Part shown: one piece after another, positions 62,649 through 64,000 of the stretch
Layout: every line of letters starts with the position of its first letter
How positions within the stretch are numbered: position 1 is the stretch's first letter
Made by a program: the position numbers and the translations under genes
Assembly: GCA_927441425.1 (NCBI GenBank)
Contig: CAKMKG010000018.1
Coordinates: forward strand, 1-64,000
DNA: 64,000 bases
Reading direction: 5' to 3'
Source: an uncultured Bacillota bacterium
GTDB taxonomy: Bacteria; Bacillota; Clostridia; Peptostreptococcales; Anaerovoracaceae
The notes under the pieces: generated by a model
What the model saw: only the letters and a program-made list of their open reading frames with translations
Told to the model about the DNA's origin: nothing
Databases searched by the model: none

Positions 62649-62748
62649 TTTTTGACCATACTAAAAAAGAGTGAATTACGAAATTAGAGATTTCGACTCA
62701 CCCATCGCCCAACCTACAAAATATATGAGATAGAAGGAGCGTATTACC

Positions 62749-63009
62749 ATGTGGAAAGAGGATTTATATCAAAAAAAAGCCTGGCTTGAAAGCTTTAACA
62801 ATAAAGTAAACCAACACCTGGATGAGTTTTATTCAACCGTTCCCGATTCCGATTTGAATGACCGTGAACAATACTTATATGACACCGCACAAAATCTGTT
62901 CAAGATGCTGTATGAGCTGACGGATCATACCAAAGGCCTCATCAATGCGGAACTTATGAACATACAGGACGCCGTTGCGACCAGGAGAAATGCCGATACA
63001 CAAATTTAA
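62749..63009 (+). CDS. Small helical protein of unknown function
   Basis: An 86-residue, largely helical soluble protein (KAWLESFNNKVNQHLDEFYS, NLFKMLYELTDHTKGLI) without known motif. AGAAGGAG precedes the ATG. It is 100 bp after the glycosidase and has its own terminator, so it may be the last gene of that transcript. Confidence 0.65.
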   Translation: MWKEDLYQKKAWLESFNNKVNQHLDEFYSTVPDSDLNDREQYLYDTAQNLFKMLYELTDHTKGLINAELMNIQDAVATRRNADTQI

Positions 63010-63026
63010 AATACCAGAGAATACTG

Positions 63027-63054
63027 GGGCTGCCTTAAACGGCAGCCCTTTCTG
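63027..63054 (+). terminator. Terminator after the small helical protein gene
   Basis: GGGCTGCC and GGCAGCCC around TTAAAC, then TTTCTGT. Confidence 0.8.
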
Positions 63055-63173
63055 TGTGTATTCATCAAAATCTTCGGCAGTTTACTTTCGAAATAGGAAG
63101 TGGTAGAATATATGATGATTTTTACAATGCGATTCGGTACTGTAATGATTATATATTATCAGAAGGATTTCAA

Positions 63174-64000
63174 ATGCACATCACACAACGTAAGAAAAAT
63201 CTGCTGAAAACAATTTCACCAACCAGAATCATCGTTTCCAGCTTTGCCTTGATCATTTTTACAGGCGCCTGTCTGCTGAGCCTCCCCATTGCATCCAATG
63301 ACGGCAAAAGCATCGGCTTTCTCGACGCCTTATTTACATCGACCTCTGCAACCTGTGTTACCGGTCTTGTGGTCGCCGATACCCTGACCCAATGGACTCT
63401 TTTTGGTCAGCTCGTAATACTACTGTTGATCCAGATAGGCGGTCTGGGTCTTATCACTCTGGCCACCTTCTTCTCCGTATTGCTCGGAAGAAAAATCAGC
63501 ATGAAAGGAAAAATTCTGGCCCAGGAATCCATCAGCGACTACAGTTTTGCAGACGTCATTCGGATGATCAAAAGTGTCATCAAGATTACCATCTGTGTAG
63601 AAATGATCGGAGCGATCCTCCTTGCCACCAGCTTTGTCCCAAGGTTTGGCGCGAGAGGTATTTACTTATCGATCTTCCATTCCATCTCTGCTTTCTGCAA
63701 TGCAGGCTTTGACCTTATGGGGGATTATCGAAGTCTGACCCTGTTTAGTGGAGATCCCATCGTCATCTATACCATTGCCTTCCTCATCATTACAGGTGGA
63801 TTAGGCTTTATCGTATGGAAAGATCTCTATGATTTTCGTAAAACACGGACGCTTTATTTGCACACGAAACTGGTTCTGATCATTTCCGCATGCTTGATCG
63901 TGTTAGGGGCTTTATTTTTCTTTTTCTCGGAACATTCCAATCCCGAGACCATGGGCCCGATGAATTTCTTCGAAAAAGTAAATGCGGCTTTGTTCCACTC
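63174..64000 (+). CDS. KtrB/TrkH-type potassium channel subunit, 3' end cut by the window
   Basis: The frame is open from ATG 63174 to the window edge (275 codons visible). AAGGA lies seven bases before the start. SPTRIIVSSFALIIFTGACLLSLP opens the protein; TSTSATCVTGLV is the first selectivity-filter loop and HSISAFCNAGFDL the second, as in KtrB/TrkH. It forms the membrane channel of a K+ uptake system; the cytoplasmic KtrA/TrkA partner would be expected just to the right, outside the window. Confidence 0.92.
   Translation, partial: MHITQRKKNLLKTISPTRIIVSSFALIIFTGACLLSLPIASNDGKSIGFLDALFTSTSATCVTGLVVADTLTQWTLFGQLVILLLIQIGGLGLITLATFFSVLLGRKISMKGKILAQESISDYSFADVIRMIKSVIKITICVEMIGAILLATSFVPRFGARGIYLSIFHSISAFCNAGFDLMGDYRSLTLFSGDPIVIYTIAFLIITGGLGFIVWKDLYDFRKTRTLYLHTKLVLIISACLIVLGALFFFFSEHSNPETMGPMNFFEKVNAALFH

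Overview
The window looks like a chromosomal segment of an anaerobic, endospore-forming, low-GC Firmicute (class Clostridia). The support is an alpha/beta-type small acid-soluble spore protein, a DUF4489 protein, ferredoxin-dependent 2-oxoacid oxidoreductases, ECF and Ktr/Trk transporters, and strong AGGAGG ribosome sites before most genes. No species can be named from the sequence alone.

Positions 1-5584 are AT-rich and read as the right-hand part of a Tn7-like transposon. It holds the C-terminal part of a TniQ/TnsD target selector that runs off the left edge, four cargo genes of unknown function, and a terminus with four copies of a TnsB-site-like repeat that ends in ...CCACA (TGTGG... read inward). 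Just outside the end lies a 0.2 kb GC-rich block of perfect hairpins, then a decayed sugar-isomerase (IolE-like TIM barrel) gene.

Positions 6.4-13.2 kb carry a lipoprotein, an internally duplicated helical protein, an iron alcohol dehydrogenase whose end overlaps a GGDEF/HD-GYP cyclic-di-GMP protein, and a membrane PAS histidine kinase. From 19.9 down to 13.1 kb runs one leftward operon: a CO-dehydrogenase-epsilon-like protein, two paralogous alpha/beta pairs of a 2-oxoacid:ferredoxin oxidoreductase sharing one gamma and one ferredoxin (delta) subunit, and an OFA-family MFS carrier. A DUF2294 gene, a five-TM PAS-GGDEF-EAL protein and a secreted stalk-domain protein follow.

From 34.3 down to 24.2 kb is a 12-gene leftward operon that recombines the parts of the E. 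coli ydjXYZ-ynjABCDEF locus: a YnjBCD-like ABC importer, two TVP38/TMEM64 membrane proteins and a CDP-alcohol phosphatidyltransferase, plus two flavoprotein oxidoreductases, a zinc-ribbon protein and a molybdopterin-domain lipoprotein. From 41.6 to 35.0 kb is a locus resembling E. coli yegTUVW (ADP-ribosylglycohydrolase, PfkB kinase, GntR regulator) with a polyamine-type ABC importer in place of the YegT transporter.

Positions 41.7-48.3 kb hold spore and surface functions (SASP, YibE/F, alkaline phosphatase, DUF4489 protein, two unrecognised proteins). Then come a CDF metal exporter, a D-amino-acid utilisation group (N-acyl-D-amino-acid deacylase, NhaC-type antiporter, membrane LuxR regulator, APC permease), an ECF transporter operon, and a rightward group with a divergent FtsH paralogue, a membrane-anchored NagZ-like glycosidase, a small helical protein and the start of a KtrB/TrkH potassium channel cut by the right edge. 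No rRNA, confident tRNA or CRISPR array was seen.
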